Part shown: piece by piece, positions 7,287 to 15,603 of the stretch | Layout: each line of letters begins with the position of its first letter | Numbering within the stretch: the first letter of the stretch is position 1 | Assembly: GCA_022601315.1 (NCBI GenBank) | Contig: JAHZIU010000275.1 | Coordinates: 1 to 16,245, forward strand | Source: Betaproteobacteria bacterium | GTDB taxonomy: Bacteria; Pseudomonadota; Gammaproteobacteria; Burkholderiales; Nitrosomonadaceae | DNA length: 16,245 nt | Reading direction: 5' to 3' | Translations under genes and position numbers: made by a program | Notes under the pieces: generated by a model | Database searches by the model: none | Told to the model about the DNA's origin: nothing | Seen by the model: the letters and a program-made list of their open reading frames with translations, nothing else

Positions 7287-8474
7287 TTATTTGAAAATTT
7301 CTTGCTTTAGTTTGGCAAAAATACTACCGACATAATCCATTTGTTCAATCGTATGGGCCGCATTGACGCTGCATCGTACCAATGATTTTCCCTCAGGAGC
7401 GGCAGGTGGGAGGATTAAATTAACATAGATATCATGGTCTAGTAATCCTTGCCAGAGCGCGAGGGCTTGTTGTGGATTATCAACAATAGCGGCAATAACC
7501 GGTCCGGGTTCGGGGCCGAGTGTATAACCGGTTTCTTCAAGCTTGGTATACAATTGATTAGAGTTCTTCCATAATTGATCGCGAAGTTCAGTGCCGCCAC
7601 TTAGTAATTTCAACGCGGCACGAGTTGATGCAATGGTTGCCGGAGATGGAGAGGCTGTGAAAATATACGGGTGGCTGACATAGCGTAATTGTTCCAGCTG
7701 CGAATGATTGCTGACACAAAATCCGCCAATGCTGCATAAGCTTTTACTAAATGTGCCTGTAATAAAATCGACTTCTTTTAATAAGCCGGTTTTTTCTACC
7801 AGACCTTGTCCGGTTTCGCCCAATACACCCAGAGAGTGTGCTTCATCAAGGAGTAATGTGCAATTATATTTGTTTTTTAATTTGACAATTTCGGCCAAAG
7901 GCGCTTGATCTCCCAGCATGCTATAAATGCCTTCAGCAATGATCAGTGTAGTTTGTGTACGCTCACCCAGTCGACATAACCGCTTCTCCATGTCAACCAT
8001 ATCATTGTGTTTGAAGCGGATGATGTCAGCACCACTTAAGATGCACCCATCGTAAATGCTGGCATGCGAGTCACCATCAATCAATACGGTGTCGCCTCGA
8101 CCAACTAAACCAGAAATAGTGCCAAGATTGGCTTGATAACCTGTAGTAAATACCATGCCGGAACTACATTGATAGAAATCAGCAAACTCCTTTTCTAAAG
8201 CGCGATGCCCAAAATAGCTACCGTTGGCCATGCGAGAGCCAGTTGTACCGGTGCCTTCCTCGTCAATTGCTTCATGCGCTGCCTCAAGACATTCAGGAGC
8301 AAAGGTCAAGCCAAGGTAATTATTTGTACCCAATAAGAGCACCCGGCGATGACCGATACGCGCTTCCGTTGCTGAATAGACTTCTTCAATTGGTATTCCA
8401 AAAGCGCCAACACCATTTGGAAGAAGCGCCTTTCTAGCAGCCGCTGCTGCATCAAGTTTTTCTAGTAGATTCAT
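7287..8474 (-). CDS. Serine-palmitoyltransferase-like alpha-oxoamine synthase (PLP-dependent)
   Basis: Member of the AOS family (with KBL, BioF and ALAS), which condenses an amino acid with an acyl thioester and loses CO2. The 395-residue product has GTGTTGSRMANGSYFGH (74-90), DSHAS with the PLP-stacking His137, DEAHSLG (210-216) and GTFSKSL with the Schiff-base Lys244. The stretch from VFTTGYQANLG to SHASIYDGC and RFKHNDMVDMEKRL reads like bacterial serine palmitoyltransferases of the Caulobacter/Sphingomonas type rather than BioF, and the neighbours carry no biotin genes. The expected reaction is L-serine plus long-chain acyl-ACP giving 3-ketosphinganine in the cytosol. The ATG shares one base with the stop of the ACP gene (TAATG) and has no Shine-Dalgarno sequence, which implies translational coupling. 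Alanine or glycine as co-substrate cannot be excluded. Confidence 0.87.
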   Translation of the reverse strand: MNLLEKLDAAAAARKALLPNGVGAFGIPIEEVYSATEARIGHRRVLLLGTNNYLGLTFAPECLEAAHEAIDEEGTGTTGSRMANGSYFGHRALEKEFADFYQCSSGMVFTTGYQANLGTISGLVGRGDTVLIDGDSHASIYDGCILSGADIIRFKHNDMVDMEKRLCRLGERTQTTLIIAEGIYSMLGDQAPLAEIVKLKNKYNCTLLLDEAHSLGVLGETGQGLVEKTGLLKEVDFITGTFSKSLCSIGGFCVSNHSQLEQLRYVSHPYIFTASPSPATIASTRAALKLLSGGTELRDQLWKNSNQLYTKLEETGYTLGPEPGPVIAAIVDNPQQALALWQGLLDHDIYVNLILPPAAPEGKSLVRCSVNAAHTIEQMDYVGSIFAKLKQEIFK

Positions 8475-8728
8475 TATGATGAAGATTTTATCTTGTAAAT
8501 TAAGTCAACCAGATCACGTACAGTCTGGACATCAGCCAATGCATTGATTGGTACTGAAATGTCGAATGTATCTTCAATTTCCATAATAAGATTTAATAGT
8601 TTTATAGAGTCAATGGATAATTGACCTATAAGATTGCTCTCAGGCGTAATTTGGATATCCGAAGCGGTTAAACTACCAAGGCGGTCGCACAGTAGTTGCA
8701 TGATCTCATCATAATTACTTGCGGTCAT
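8474..8728 (-). CDS. Dedicated acyl carrier protein
   Basis: An 84-residue carrier protein of the ACP/PCP fold. The attachment site for 4'-phosphopantetheine is S41 in IDSIKL, and acidic helix II (MEIEDTFDI) is the usual partner-binding surface. It needs activation by a phosphopantetheinyl transferase, which is not in the window. It lies between the reductase and the oxoamine synthase and overlaps the latter's start by one base. It therefore most likely carries the fatty acyl group made by the ligase upstream and presents it to the oxoamine synthase, as the dedicated ACP does in Caulobacter sphingolipid synthesis. It is not the housekeeping AcpP, which has DSLD at the site and sits in the fab cluster. 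No good ribosome binding site precedes the ATG. Confidence 0.9.
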   Translation of the reverse strand: MTASNYDEIMQLLCDRLGSLTASDIQITPESNLIGQLSIDSIKLLNLIMEIEDTFDISVPINALADVQTVRDLVDLIYKIKSSS

Positions 8729-8760
8729 AGATTTATTAAGAATTATAAGTTGTATAGATG

Positions 8761-9666
8761 TTAGATTACTTGAGATAGTGATTCATGTAAACGAATACGG
8801 GGTTGCCAAGTTGGTAGTGCCTGAATGAGTGGCGCATTATCACATATCCAGTCATGATGCTGTAATTCGTTGACCTTTCCCGGTGTTAGCATGGGGGAGT
8901 ATCTGAAAACACGGGAAAATCCCAAGTTTAGTGAGGCGATGCTCCTCATTAGAACATTCGGTATGGTGATGCAGCGAACAGGTTTTTGCCATACTTGCTG
9001 TGCTAATTCAACCAATGTATTAAAACTATAACCACCAGGTAAACCGTCATCAATTTCAAAGATTCCTTTGATAGGCTTGTCAGCAGTTAACCATAGCTGA
9101 ATTGCTTCTACCAAATCAGCGATATGTAAAAGCCCAAATCGATTTTCTAATTTTCCAACGACAGGAAGTAAACCCCGATACATTGCCTGGAATAATGGTT
9201 TAAGTTCCTTATCGCCTGGGCCATACACAGCAGTAGGGCGAAGAACTGCCCATGGTAAGTGGCTGGATACAATCGGTTGTTCAGCCATGTATTTGCTCTT
9301 GGCATACCATGATAATTCGGGTTGCCTGGCGGCAAGCGATGAAATGAGTAAGAATCTTGGAGTTATATTTTGGTCGTTGATAGCACTAAGTAAATTGTTC
9401 GTGCCATCAACGTTGGTGTGTTCAAATTCTTTATAGGAGCGCCCTCTCACAGAGCCAGCGCAATGAATAACGGCATCAGCGTCTTTGACTAGTAGATGTA
9501 ATGCAGAAGTGTCAGCAAGATCGCCATGTATCCACTGAATGTTATCATCGCCAGTTTGCGGTTTTCTGGTTAACGCTCGTATCTTCCAGCCATTCTCAAC
9601 TAATCTGTCTATCAGTGCATGCCCTATGAAACCAGTAGCACCTGTTACCGCTACTAATTTTGGCAT
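8761..9666 (-). CDS. NAD(P)-dependent epimerase/dehydratase-like extended SDR, candidate sphingoid reductase (CerR-like)
   Basis: A 301-residue Rossmann-fold enzyme. The nucleotide-binding motif is GATGFIG (9-15), with an acidic DL near 49-50. The catalytic set is S109/S110 plus Y121 and K125 (YAKSK), and PTAVYGPGD (144-152) is typical of the extended SDR group. In Caulobacter-type sphingolipid clusters a protein of this family (CerR) reduces the 3-keto group of the ceramide precursor. By position, this is the best candidate for the keto reduction here. Sugar-nucleotide epimerase activity is less likely because no sugar genes are nearby. It starts six bases after the ligase stop; GGAGA within the ligase end serves as ribosome site. 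The ACP gene follows after 32 bases. Confidence 0.82.
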   Translation of the reverse strand: MPKLVAVTGATGFIGHALIDRLVENGWKIRALTRKPQTGDDNIQWIHGDLADTSALHLLVKDADAVIHCAGSVRGRSYKEFEHTNVDGTNNLLSAINDQNITPRFLLISSLAARQPELSWYAKSKYMAEQPIVSSHLPWAVLRPTAVYGPGDKELKPLFQAMYRGLLPVVGKLENRFGLLHIADLVEAIQLWLTADKPIKGIFEIDDGLPGGYSFNTLVELAQQVWQKPVRCITIPNVLMRSIASLNLGFSRVFRYSPMLTPGKVNELQHHDWICDNAPLIQALPTWQPRIRLHESLSQVI

Positions 9667-9672
9667 GTCTAA

Positions 9673-11496
9673 TTATCTATCTCCAGATTCCGCTGCGGAC
9701 AATTGGTCGTTTAAGTTTGTACGCTGAATATAGCCTTGGCGTGCAGCAAAACGTGATAGCTTACCGGAAGAAGTCCTTGGCAATGTATGAGGTGGTACTA
9801 ATTCAACCACACAGTTGACGCCAAAAGCCATATATACAAGCTGTTGCAGACGGTTTGTCAGTGATTGCCTTTCTGTCACCGAAGTCAATCTGCATTCAAT
9901 GACTAAAACAATTGTGGTTGTACCATCTGCATCATTAATACCAAACGCAGAAGCTTCACGTGAACGAACTTCGGCTTGTTGCTCGGCTAATTCCTCAATA
10001 TCCTGTGCACGTATATTACGGCCGTTAACTATAATGACATCAGTTCGACGTCCTGTAATATACAGATCTCCTTCAAATAGAAAGCCAATATCACCAGTAT
10101 CCAACCAAGCGCCAGGTTTAAGCGCTTTATTGGTTTCTTCAGGGTTATTATAGTATCCGGTCATAATGCTGTCGCCATGTACTAAAACGCTGCCGACCAT
10201 CATTTCTGATAACTGTTGGCCTTCCTCATCGACGATCTTTACGGTATGCCCGGGTAAGGGGCGTCCGCAGTTAACAAATTCATTAAACTTGCGGCCATCT
10301 GCCTGTAAGCGGACAGCCACTTTTTTATCCATGAGAGTCTTGCTGTCTACTTGTATATTTTTTGAACCTTGGCCAATCTTGGAGAAAGTAACGGCGAGGG
10401 TGGATTCAGCAAGTCCATAACATGGCAAGAAGGCATTTTCATCAAAACCTGCAGATGCAAATTTATCAGCAAAGTTTCTTAAGGTTTCAGGACGAATCAT
10501 TTCAGCGCCGATACCTGCAGCACGCCAGCAACTCAGATCCAGTTCTTTAAGATCGGACTCTCTGACGCGTAATGTGCAAAGCTTCAGACCGAAAGGCTGG
10601 CTAAAAGCAACGGTACAGCGATTACGGCTGATTAAGCGTAGCCACTGCAATGGCCTTACAGCAAAATCACGTGTTGCTAGATAGTCGACAGAAATTTGTC
10701 CAACCATTGGTGCCAAAACCAGACCGACTAATCCCATGTCATGGTAAAAGGGCAACCAGGATGCGGAGCGATCTGTTGGTTGAAGTTCTAAGCCATTGCG
10801 TACGATACCTTGAAGATTACACATCAAGGCGCGTTCAGTAATAACAACGCCTCGGGGTGTACGCGTACTTCCAGAGGTAAACTGTAAATACGCTGTTTCA
10901 TCAGGGTTGTTTTTTTGAAACGTAATGTCTTTTGCTGGAAGTTGGGATAACTGTCCTGGTGTGCCAACCCATTTTAAACCTTCAGTCTCTTCTGCGGCTT
11001 CGGCAAGAAAATTAAAGTAGTCATTATTCGCAAGCGCTAAACTTGCCTGACTGCTTAACAGCATGCCACGAAGTTGCTGAACATAAATTGCATGACTGCC
11101 AAGATTAACAGGCACTGGCATTGCAAAAGGAACTAAACCGGCATAGCGGCAGGCAAAAAATAACTCGATGAACTCGGGTGATGTGTCTGCAATAATGGCA
11201 ACCCGTTCTCCACGAGGCAAACCAAAGCCGGACAAACGTTGTGCTAACGCACGTGCTTTCTGCCGCAGTGTGCTATAGGCTAGAACAGAACGTAAGTTAC
11301 CCTTTGCGTCATAAAAATTGTATCCCGTTGTTCCTTCCGCTGCATATTCTAAAGCGCTTGTTAGGGTATCGAAACCGGCTAACTGCTGAGTTAGTATATT
11401 GCGTGTCGGTGTTGGAATTATTTGCGATTCGCTTGAAGGTTGAGAATCAAACGCTTGCGTTAGCGGAGCGTTCAACTTGGTTATTGTCGAACTCAA
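9673..11496 (-). CDS. Fatty acyl-AMP ligase (FAAL, ANL superfamily)
   Basis: Adenylating enzyme that converts a free fatty acid to acyl-AMP and passes it to a carrier protein. The 607-residue product has the P-loop FTSGSTRTPRGV (206-217), whose TSGSTRTP form is typical of FAALs such as mycobacterial FadD28. It also has WLPFYHDMGL (247-256), YGLAEST (360-366), TGD (467-469), the hinge region GRRTDVIIVNGRN (482-494) and LPRTSSGKLSR with catalytic Lys579. About 40 extra N-terminal residues precede the core. It leads an operon with a dedicated ACP and a serine-palmitoyltransferase-like enzyme, so it most likely loads that ACP. The start is a TTG at 11496, chosen because GAGGGGA lies a few bases upstream and no ATG follows near the N-terminus. 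Confidence 0.9.
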   Translation of the reverse strand: MSSTITKLNAPLTQAFDSQPSSESQIIPTPTRNILTQQLAGFDTLTSALEYAAEGTTGYNFYDAKGNLRSVLAYSTLRQKARALAQRLSGFGLPRGERVAIIADTSPEFIELFFACRYAGLVPFAMPVPVNLGSHAIYVQQLRGMLLSSQASLALANNDYFNFLAEAAEETEGLKWVGTPGQLSQLPAKDITFQKNNPDETAYLQFTSGSTRTPRGVVITERALMCNLQGIVRNGLELQPTDRSASWLPFYHDMGLVGLVLAPMVGQISVDYLATRDFAVRPLQWLRLISRNRCTVAFSQPFGLKLCTLRVRESDLKELDLSCWRAAGIGAEMIRPETLRNFADKFASAGFDENAFLPCYGLAESTLAVTFSKIGQGSKNIQVDSKTLMDKKVAVRLQADGRKFNEFVNCGRPLPGHTVKIVDEEGQQLSEMMVGSVLVHGDSIMTGYYNNPEETNKALKPGAWLDTGDIGFLFEGDLYITGRRTDVIIVNGRNIRAQDIEELAEQQAEVRSREASAFGINDADGTTTIVLVIECRLTSVTERQSLTNRLQQLVYMAFGVNCVVELVPPHTLPRTSSGKLSRFAARQGYIQRTNLNDQLSAAESGDR

Positions 11497-12039
11497 GATC
11501 TTCCCCTCGAAGTAATAGTGCTTGTTATTTCGCTTTCATAAGCAATGAATTCTGGTTGAGCGTGCCAACGCTGATTATTAATTCTTATAAATGCATTTTT
11601 TGCTAGCTGGAAAATTTTCATTCAAACGCTGACCGTGACGTTGCTTAATAAATATAAGTGTGTCATATTTGACCACTCCGCAGCTTATATAAGGTGCTTT
11701 TCCCTGTCAAGGCAATATTAATCGGGTGTTGCGCAAAAACAACAGTTGATTTTTGCCTCTCTAAATTACCTAGAATTGTACCGGATAACATACTTTTCAA
11801 TGCATATTTTGTGCGAGTTTCTTTTTGAATGAAACAAGATGTTCGTGTGCGATTATTTATTTGTCCGTTATTATAGATATTTAGCAGTGTTTGGAGGTGT
11901 TGTTTTAGAACCACAGGTTAAATATTGGCAGGTTTGAGTATGTGTATGTTCCGGTTTCTAACTAATTGATGACTGTTGAGCTATGTTAAGGTTTTATTGC
12001 GTTTGTATGTCTATTTCGTTACGTTTGTGTGGCTAAATT
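11497..12039. promoter_or_regulatory. Divergent intergenic region between the FAAL operon and mnmH
   Basis: This 543-base AT-rich stretch separates two divergent transcripts. It holds the promoter candidate for the lipid operon (11684-11710, minus strand), leaving a leader of about 180 bases before the TTG start. I saw no convincing promoter for mnmH, no tRNA or riboswitch I can name, and no credible gene. An 83-codon minus-strand frame (11663-11914) overlaps the promoter and looks like chance. Confidence 0.5.
11684..11710 (-). promoter_or_regulatory. Sigma-70 promoter candidate of the FAAL-SDR-ACP-SPT operon
   Basis: On the minus strand TTGACA (11710-11705, perfect -35) is followed after 15 bases by TATAAG (11689-11684, 5 of 6 matches). 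The 15-base spacer is shorter than the optimal 17, which may mean a weak or regulated promoter. Transcription would begin near 11677. Confidence 0.45.
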
Positions 12040-13152
12040 GTGAAACAGGACCACTTGGTAACTGCTGAATGTTTTCATGATTTGTTCTTACAAAACACCA
12101 GTTTTTTAGATGTGCGGGCAGAGGGAGAATTTGCTAAAGGGCATCTGCCAAATGCAATTAATTTGCCTATCCTAAATGATCAAGAGCGTCACTTAGTTGG
12201 AACTTGCTATAAACAACAGGGGCAGCAGGCTGCTATTCAGTTGGGCCACAAATTAGTCTGTGGTGAATTGAAAATCTTGCGGATAAAAAACTGGTGTGCG
12301 TATGCTGCGAACAAGCCCAATACGCATGTGTACTGTTGGCGGGGCGGCATGAGGTCAAATCTGGCCCGACGCTGGATGAGCGAAGCCGGTATCGATGTGT
12401 CATTAATCGAGGGGGGATATAAAGCACTGAGAAGATCACTTATGCAAGTGATTGAAAATGCTGCACGCGATTATCCCATGATCCGGATAGGAGGACAAAC
12501 AGGTGTTGCCAAAACATGTTTAATCAATAAGCTAAATTGTAGTATTGATTTGGAGAAATATGCGCATCATCGTGGCTCAAGTTTTGGGCGGATGGTGAAT
12601 CGACAACCAACCCAGGCAAATTTTGAGCATTTTTTAGCCATTGATTTGTTACGTAAAAAACAGCTTCTTGGTGGCAAGAAGACACTTTTTGTTGAAGATG
12701 AAAGCCGTAGTATTGGGCTGTCTAGCATTCCAATCACTTTTTTTGAAGCGATGCGACGTTCTCCGCTAGCCGTGGTGGAGATGCCTTTTGAATTTCGTGT
12801 TCAACGTGTCTTGCAAGATTATGTTATTGATATGCTTGCGGCCTATCAGGCGAAAGATGCTGAAAAAGGTTTTGAGTGTTTTAGTGATTATTTGTTTGAA
12901 GGTTTGTTACGAATTCAAAAGCGTTTGGGTTTGGAGCGTTACAAAGACGCAAATGGCCTATTAACAAATGCATTACATACACAATTCATTACAGGAGATG
13001 TGTCTGCACATAAAGACTGGATCACATTGTTATTGCGTGAGTATTACGATCCAATGTATGCGTATCAAATCCAAAAAAATAATGCATCGATAGCATTTAG
13101 AGGCAGTTATACAGAAGTACTTGAGTGGGCCAGGCAGTTAAATGCAGCATGA
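12040..13152 (+). CDS. mnmH: tRNA 2-selenouridine synthase MnmH (SelU/YbbB)
   Basis: Replaces sulfur by selenium in 2-thiouridine at wobble position 34 of Lys, Glu and Gln tRNAs, through a geranylated intermediate and with selenophosphate as selenium donor. The 370-residue product has an N-terminal rhodanese domain (about 10-130) with catalytic C99 in YCWRGGMRS (98-106). A P-loop domain follows: the Walker A region GGQTGVAKT (151-159), then the family motif HHRGSSFG (176-183). Length is normal. The start is GTG at 12040: an in-frame TAA lies at 12034-12036, so translation cannot begin further upstream, and the ribosome site is weak. Walker A has Ala where the family usually has Gly before the lysine. 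It is convergent with a PhnCDE-like transporter; the stops are 33 bases apart. selD is not in the window. Confidence 0.95.
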   Translation: MKQDHLVTAECFHDLFLQNTSFLDVRAEGEFAKGHLPNAINLPILNDQERHLVGTCYKQQGQQAAIQLGHKLVCGELKILRIKNWCAYAANKPNTHVYCWRGGMRSNLARRWMSEAGIDVSLIEGGYKALRRSLMQVIENAARDYPMIRIGGQTGVAKTCLINKLNCSIDLEKYAHHRGSSFGRMVNRQPTQANFEHFLAIDLLRKKQLLGGKKTLFVEDESRSIGLSSIPITFFEAMRRSPLAVVEMPFEFRVQRVLQDYVIDMLAAYQAKDAEKGFECFSDYLFEGLLRIQKRLGLERYKDANGLLTNALHTQFITGDVSAHKDWITLLLREYYDPMYAYQIQKNNASIAFRGSYTEVLEWARQLNAA

Positions 13153-13185
13153 GTGTTACGGTGTTTAGGAAAGTTATGGTTTGAT

Positions 13186-14661
13186 TTATGCAATAAGACG
13201 ATATTTAGGTAAGTGTAAGTAATGCCGCAATATTCTGCCTGCGCTATCGACAGCAACGTTCAGTATGGCACTTGCTATAATGAGTATCAGTGCAACATCC
13301 AGGCGAAAGCTTTCAAACGCGCTGTCAATAAAAAAACCAAGAGTATGTAAACCTAAGATGCCTAATAATGCGCTTTCGCGCATGATGACTTCCCAGCGAT
13401 AAAATGTAAAAACCAGGAACTGATTAAATATCCGTGGTGTAATTTCATAACAGTAGCAATTTATACCCTTAGATGCATCTGGGCGAAGCTGGATATCGTT
13501 ACTGTGGCGACCCGTTAAGTGACCGATAATGGCGCCATTATGAATGGCCAATGCGATAATGGCGGGTAGTAAAGATGGTCCCCAAAGTAATAACAATGCA
13601 AAACCGAGTATCAGTTCAGGGGTGGAGCGCAAGATAACCAGTGATAAATGTCCCGTCCAGCGTGTTATGGGATTGCCGAAATGGTTTGATAGTAGTGGAT
13701 AAAGCACTAACGCCAGTGCAGCTGAAAGCACCAAAGCAATCTGTCCAGTGACCAGAGTGTTCCAAAGCCCTGGGAGTAATTGTTCAGACACAATTGGATG
13801 AAACCAGCTGCTGAAACTGCTATTTGGCTCACGCCATGGCATTGGCGTCATTTGTTGGAGTAACCAACTGATATCATTTCCAATAAAGGAGATATCCGGC
13901 CACAGATAGTAAACCGCTCCAGTTAAGTAAAAAGGCCAGAATTTGAATTGGCCCCACCAATGGATAGTCGCAATTAGTCCGTAGAATACAAAGAGTAACC
14001 CCGTGACATCAGCATAGTGGCCTTGCATGAATGCGCTTTCCAGTTGGAAACCTAATGTGGGTAGTCCTATAAAACCGAGAATGGTACCGCTGCGTAAACC
14101 ACATTCAAACCGATACAAAGTGTAGTTGTTAAAATCTGTTTTGATGAGTGGCCAGTCGGTGTAGAAGAAACGACTGAGTACAGAGCAGTTTTTGGGAGAG
14201 TACGGTTTATGGCGTTGTTGTGTTTCTTGTCTGATTTCAGCATATATTTTGCCCAGTACGCCGGTGTACGGTATCGCAATTGCCAATAGGCCTGTGAGTG
14301 GTTGTAAGCCAAATAATTGTATCAGCAACAGTCCCCAGAATAATTCATGTACCGCACGTACGCTGGCGCAGACGATGCGCACAATGCGAAGATGAAATAT
14401 TAATGAGAGTGAAAAGCCAGCAATTACTGCAAGCGCTACACCAAGCAGGGCATAGCTGATCGTTTGTACAATCGCATGTGCCAGTTCAGTGATTGGTGGC
14501 CATTCAGGATGAAGCAGGCCCGCCAGCATACGCTCAAATTCGGCACCAGGTGTAGCGGTGGTGATCGTGATATCACCGGTTATCCACAATAAAAAGGCCA
14601 GTAAGCTGAATCCGCTGAGAACTTGTACAGTTTTATTGGCGGTGATTAATTTATTGTGCAT
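13186..14661 (-). CDS. PhnE-like ABC permease with two fused permease halves (putative selenium oxyanion or phosphonate importer)
   Basis: A 491-residue inner-membrane protein with many hydrophobic segments, about twice the length of a single PhnE (about 260). The two halves are recognisably duplicated: YRFECGLRSGTILGFIGLPTLGF (183-205) matches YRWEVIMRESALLGILGLHTLGF (421-443), and both are followed by (E/D)SAF. Each half also has a permease core (about 60-145 and 300-385). A fused pair would form the complete transmembrane channel in one chain, joined to the ATPase encoded upstream. Homology points to the phosphonate/phosphite/selenium-oxyanion import family. The gene is the third of the transporter set and lies 231 bases after the ATPase gene, an unusually wide gap. 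An in-frame TAA lies eight codons before the ATG, and the ribosome site is weak. Confidence 0.87.
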   Translation of the reverse strand: MHNKLITANKTVQVLSGFSLLAFLLWITGDITITTATPGAEFERMLAGLLHPEWPPITELAHAIVQTISYALLGVALAVIAGFSLSLIFHLRIVRIVCASVRAVHELFWGLLLIQLFGLQPLTGLLAIAIPYTGVLGKIYAEIRQETQQRHKPYSPKNCSVLSRFFYTDWPLIKTDFNNYTLYRFECGLRSGTILGFIGLPTLGFQLESAFMQGHYADVTGLLFVFYGLIATIHWWGQFKFWPFYLTGAVYYLWPDISFIGNDISWLLQQMTPMPWREPNSSFSSWFHPIVSEQLLPGLWNTLVTGQIALVLSAALALVLYPLLSNHFGNPITRWTGHLSLVILRSTPELILGFALLLLWGPSLLPAIIALAIHNGAIIGHLTGRHSNDIQLRPDASKGINCYCYEITPRIFNQFLVFTFYRWEVIMRESALLGILGLHTLGFFIDSAFESFRLDVALILIIASAILNVAVDSAGRILRHYLHLPKYRLIA

Positions 14662-14674
14662 TAATCCGGGTTTC

Positions 14675-14866
14675 TTAGTTGGTTATTTCCATAGTGTGAT
14701 TTTGTGATTGTATGGCAAAGTGTGCCAAAAAACATGGCTGCTCCTTGTAGAGAGGGGCTACATTGTATGGTGAATTACAAATTGTGCGATTGGGTATGTA
14801 GTAAGGACATCCGCAGAGTGAGCGTTTTTTGAAGTGAATTAAGCCATTTAAGTCAGTAACAATCAT
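14675..14866 (-). other. Doubtful 63-codon ORF in the gap between ATPase and permease genes
   Basis: The frame runs from ATG 14866 to a stop at 14675 and would encode a peptide with four cysteines, including CGC near residues 18-20 (MIVTDLNGLIHFKKRSLCGC...). It has the right strand for the operon but no ribosome binding site, and no family is recognised. The gap (14662-14892) may equally be non-coding. Confidence 0.15.
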
Positions 14867-14892
14867 GCGATTTTTAAAGACCCATGAAGTAG

Positions 14893-15603
14893 TCAGCTGG
14901 GATGTTGGTGGTCAGGCGTCATATAAATGTTTGTTAGATCTTGAGCACATATCTGAGTGGTCATGGCGTCCAGTGTTATTTTTCCATTGGTGATGCCAAT
15001 AATGCGATCACAATAGTTTAGTGCTTGTTGCGTATTATGTAATGCCAGAATGCAATTGATATGGTTGTTCATCATTTCTTGTAACGCTATTTCAGCTTGG
15101 TTGTGATCTAAATTAGCCACAGGTTCGTCGGCAATCAAAATTTTTGCTTGTCGATAGATGGCGCGGGCGATAGCTACACGTTGTTGTTGCCCACCTGATA
15201 GTTCTCCACAAAGAGTAAACGATTTGTCATTTAAGGATAATGTCGCGAGAATCGACTGAATGATGTTTTTTTCTCTTTTTCTTGGGGTGATGAGATTGAT
15301 GAGATTGGTAACTGTACTACATTGATCCAGTTGCCCCATGTAGACATTATGAAATACACTAAGATTGTCAACTAATCCTAGTTTCTGTGGAATCAATGCG
15401 GTTTTTTGTGGTGTGTTATTGAGGTAATCAAAAATCACTTTGAGTAAAGTGGTTTTCCCTGCGCCACTGGTACCAATGATAGCGACATGCTGGTTTTCAA
15501 AGAGTTGCAAGTGGAAAGGTGCCAGCACAGTTTTTCCATCGTAGTTAACACCCTTGCAGTGTAAATCCAGAAAGCTGTTGTTACTTTTATGTTCTGTCTT
15601 CAT
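14893..15603 (-). CDS. PhnC-like ABC transporter ATPase
   Basis: A 236-residue nucleotide-binding subunit that powers import. All ABC motifs are present: Walker A GTSGAGKTT (44-52), the Q-loop glutamine Q73 in IPQ, the signature LSGGQ (135-139), Walker B ILIADE (155-160) with E160, and the switch histidine H189. The NLSVFHNVYMGQL segment (80-92) is typical of PhnC-type ATPases (NV..G). Its ATG shares one base with the stop of the binding-protein gene (TAATG) and lacks a Shine-Dalgarno sequence, so translation is coupled. Substrate cannot be told from this subunit. Partners are the fused permease downstream and the binding protein upstream. Confidence 0.92.
   Translation of the reverse strand: MKTEHKSNNSFLDLHCKGVNYDGKTVLAPFHLQLFENQHVAIIGTSGAGKTTLLKVIFDYLNNTPQKTALIPQKLGLVDNLSVFHNVYMGQLDQCSTVTNLINLITPRKREKNIIQSILATLSLNDKSFTLCGELSGGQQQRVAIARAIYRQAKILIADEPVANLDHNQAEIALQEMMNNHINCILALHNTQQALNYCDRIIGITNGKITLDAMTTQICAQDLTNIYMTPDHQHPS

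Noticed and set aside
7287..8474. BioF (8-amino-7-oxononanoate synthase) or CqsA-type signal synthase
   Set aside because: No biotin genes are near. The sequence reads closer to bacterial serine palmitoyltransferase, and the FAAL, ACP and SDR neighbours fit sphingoid synthesis better.
11663..11914. 83-codon minus-strand ORF in the divergent intergenic region
   Set aside because: It covers the best promoter of the lipid operon, lacks a ribosome binding site and resembles no family.
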